From Draconibacterium sp. (lineage in GTDB: Bacteria; Bacteroidota; Bacteroidia; Bacteroidales; Prolixibacteraceae): a DNA stretch of 5,769 bases. The notes under the pieces are model-generated. The model ran no database searches. It worked only from the letters and a program-made list of their open reading frames with translations, and had not been told where the DNA came from. Every line of letters begins with the position of its first letter. The stretch's first letter is position 1. Location of the stretch: contig WGCT01000517.1 in NCBI GenBank assembly GCA_015493625.1, positions 1 through 5,769 of the forward strand, given 5' to 3'. A program made the translations under genes and the position numbers. Of the stretch, positions 4,959 to 5,769 are shown piece by piece.

Positions 4959-5769
4959 TTATATTTCCTTATTAACGGCTTTATAAATTTTTAGTGAGTT
5001 CGACATAATTTTAGTAAATCCCTTAATGTCGTCGGCAGTCCAGGCAGTTACTGTTTCGCCATATTCGCCAAATCCTGCGTTCATCAGGTCGTGTTCCGAC
5101 TCAATTCCAATCAAATCGAAATGATAAGGTTTTAGTTTTACAATTACTCTCCCGGTTACATTTTCCTGCGACGATTCTAAAAAAGTTTCAATATTACGCA
5201 TTACCGGTTCGTGGTACATTGCTTCGTGAAGAAACATTCCATACCAGTTTGCCAATTGCTCTTTCCAGTACGTTTGCCATTTTGTAAGCGTATGTTTTTC
5301 TAATAACTGGTGTGCTTTTATGGTAATCATCGGGGCGGCAGCTTCGAAACCCACGCGGCCTTTAATTCCAATAATTGTATCGCCCACGTGAGTGTCGCGG
5401 CCAATGGCATATTTCGATGCAATTGCTTCGAGAGCACGAATTATTTCCGGTCCACTTTCGTAAAATTCGCCATCAAGCGAAATTAATTCGCCTTTTTCAA
5501 ATCCAAGTTCGATGGTTTTTTCTTCGGTTGCTTCCAACTGACTTGGGAACGCTTCTTCGGGTAAATTGGTACTCGATTTTAGTGTCTCTTTTCCACCCAC
5601 GCTTGTTCCCCACAAACCTTGATTAATGGAGTACTCCATTTTTGTAAAGTCGGCTTCGAAATTAAATTTTTTCAAATAATCAATCTCTTCCTGTCGGCTT
5701 AATAGCAGGTCGCGTGTTGGGGTTATAATTTCTATTTCGGGAGCGAGAACCTGAAAAGTGAGGTCGAAA
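4959..5769 (-). CDS. argG: Argininosuccinate synthase, C-terminal part (runs off right edge)
   Basis: ArgG condenses citrulline and aspartate, using ATP, to argininosuccinate. The frame is open to the right edge and gives 269 residues of an expected 400 or so, beginning FDLTFQVLAPEIEI. Diagnostic segments are the RDLLLSRQEEIDYL helix, MEYSINQGLWGTSVGGKETL (the conserved NxLWG-type stretch before the substrate-binding region), THVGDTIIGIKGRVGFEAAAPM (matching the GIKSRxxYEAPA block of ArgG), the long dimerisation helix region WKEQLANWYGMFLHEAMYHEP, and the C-terminal GFGEYGETVTAWTADDIKGF. A TTG codon at 5673-5675 should not be taken as the start, because homologous sequence continues upstream of it. 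The gene is first in the visible operon, with argC following after 150 nt. In Bacteroidota an argR-like regulator gene often lies further upstream, outside this window. Confidence 0.95.
   Translation of the reverse strand, partial: FDLTFQVLAPEIEIITPTRDLLLSRQEEIDYLKKFNFEADFTKMEYSINQGLWGTSVGGKETLKSSTNLPEEAFPSQLEATEEKTIELGFEKGELISLDGEFYESGPEIIRALEAIASKYAIGRDTHVGDTIIGIKGRVGFEAAAPMITIKAHQLLEKHTLTKWQTYWKEQLANWYGMFLHEAMYHEPVMRNIETFLESSQENVTGRVIVKLKPYHFDLIGIESEHDLMNAGFGEYGETVTAWTADDIKGFTKIMSNSLKIYKAVNKEI

Noticed and set aside
4969..4984. A further A-type hairpin at the end of argG (ATTAACGGCTTTATAAAT)
   Set aside because: It matches only the first nine bases of A (TTAACGGCT). The second stem arm is absent and the bases encode the C-terminus of ArgG, so the match is probably chance.
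4959..5675. argG as a complete gene starting at a TTG at 5673-5675
   Set aside because: The open frame and recognisable ArgG sequence (VLAPEIEI...SRQEEIDYL) continue upstream to the window edge. This is an internal leucine codon.

Overview
The window looks like a piece of a Bacteroidota chromosome, probably a marine or sediment Bacteroidales/Marinilabiliales-type lineage; the rank below phylum is inference. The support is the gene set and order (argG-argC-argD-proC-proB on one strand), the AT-rich intergenic DNA, TAA stops throughout, the lack of strong Shine-Dalgarno sites, and protein idioms typical of that phylum, such as the ArgD start MKLFDVYPLFDI and the ProC motif TTPRG.

All genes are on the minus strand, so transcription runs from right to left. 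From the right edge: the C-terminal two thirds of argG (argininosuccinate synthase, 4959 to beyond 5769); a 150-nt gap with short dispersed repeats; argC (3840-4808); a small HUH/Y1 transposase of the REP-associated (RAYT) class (3332-3766); argD (1659-2795); proC (267-1058); and the N-terminus of proB (glutamate 5-kinase, 1-255, cut by the left edge). ArgC and ArgD carry out consecutive steps towards ornithine, and ArgG acts late in arginine synthesis. ProB and ProC are the first and last steps of proline synthesis. Both pathways start from glutamate.

The unusual part is in the gaps. The argD-proC gap (600 nt), the RAYT-argD gap (536 nt) and the argC-RAYT gap (73 nt) are largely filled by one family of hairpin repeats. 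Each complete unit has four small hairpins in the order A-B-(AT-rich spacer)-B'-A', where B' and A' are inverted relatives of B and A. There are five complete units (three before proC, two before argD) and one half unit (A6-B6) between argC and the RAYT. The RAYT sits between an A' and an A hairpin, its stop codon lies inside the A' hairpin, and an inverted B hairpin flanks each side. The whole resembles a REPtron, a single-copy RAYT with its own REP-type repeats, settled inside an amino-acid biosynthesis operon. Compensatory base changes between hairpins suggest that the folded single strand has been under selection. This repeat/transposase system is the main item of interest; whether this repeat family has been described before cannot be judged from the window alone.
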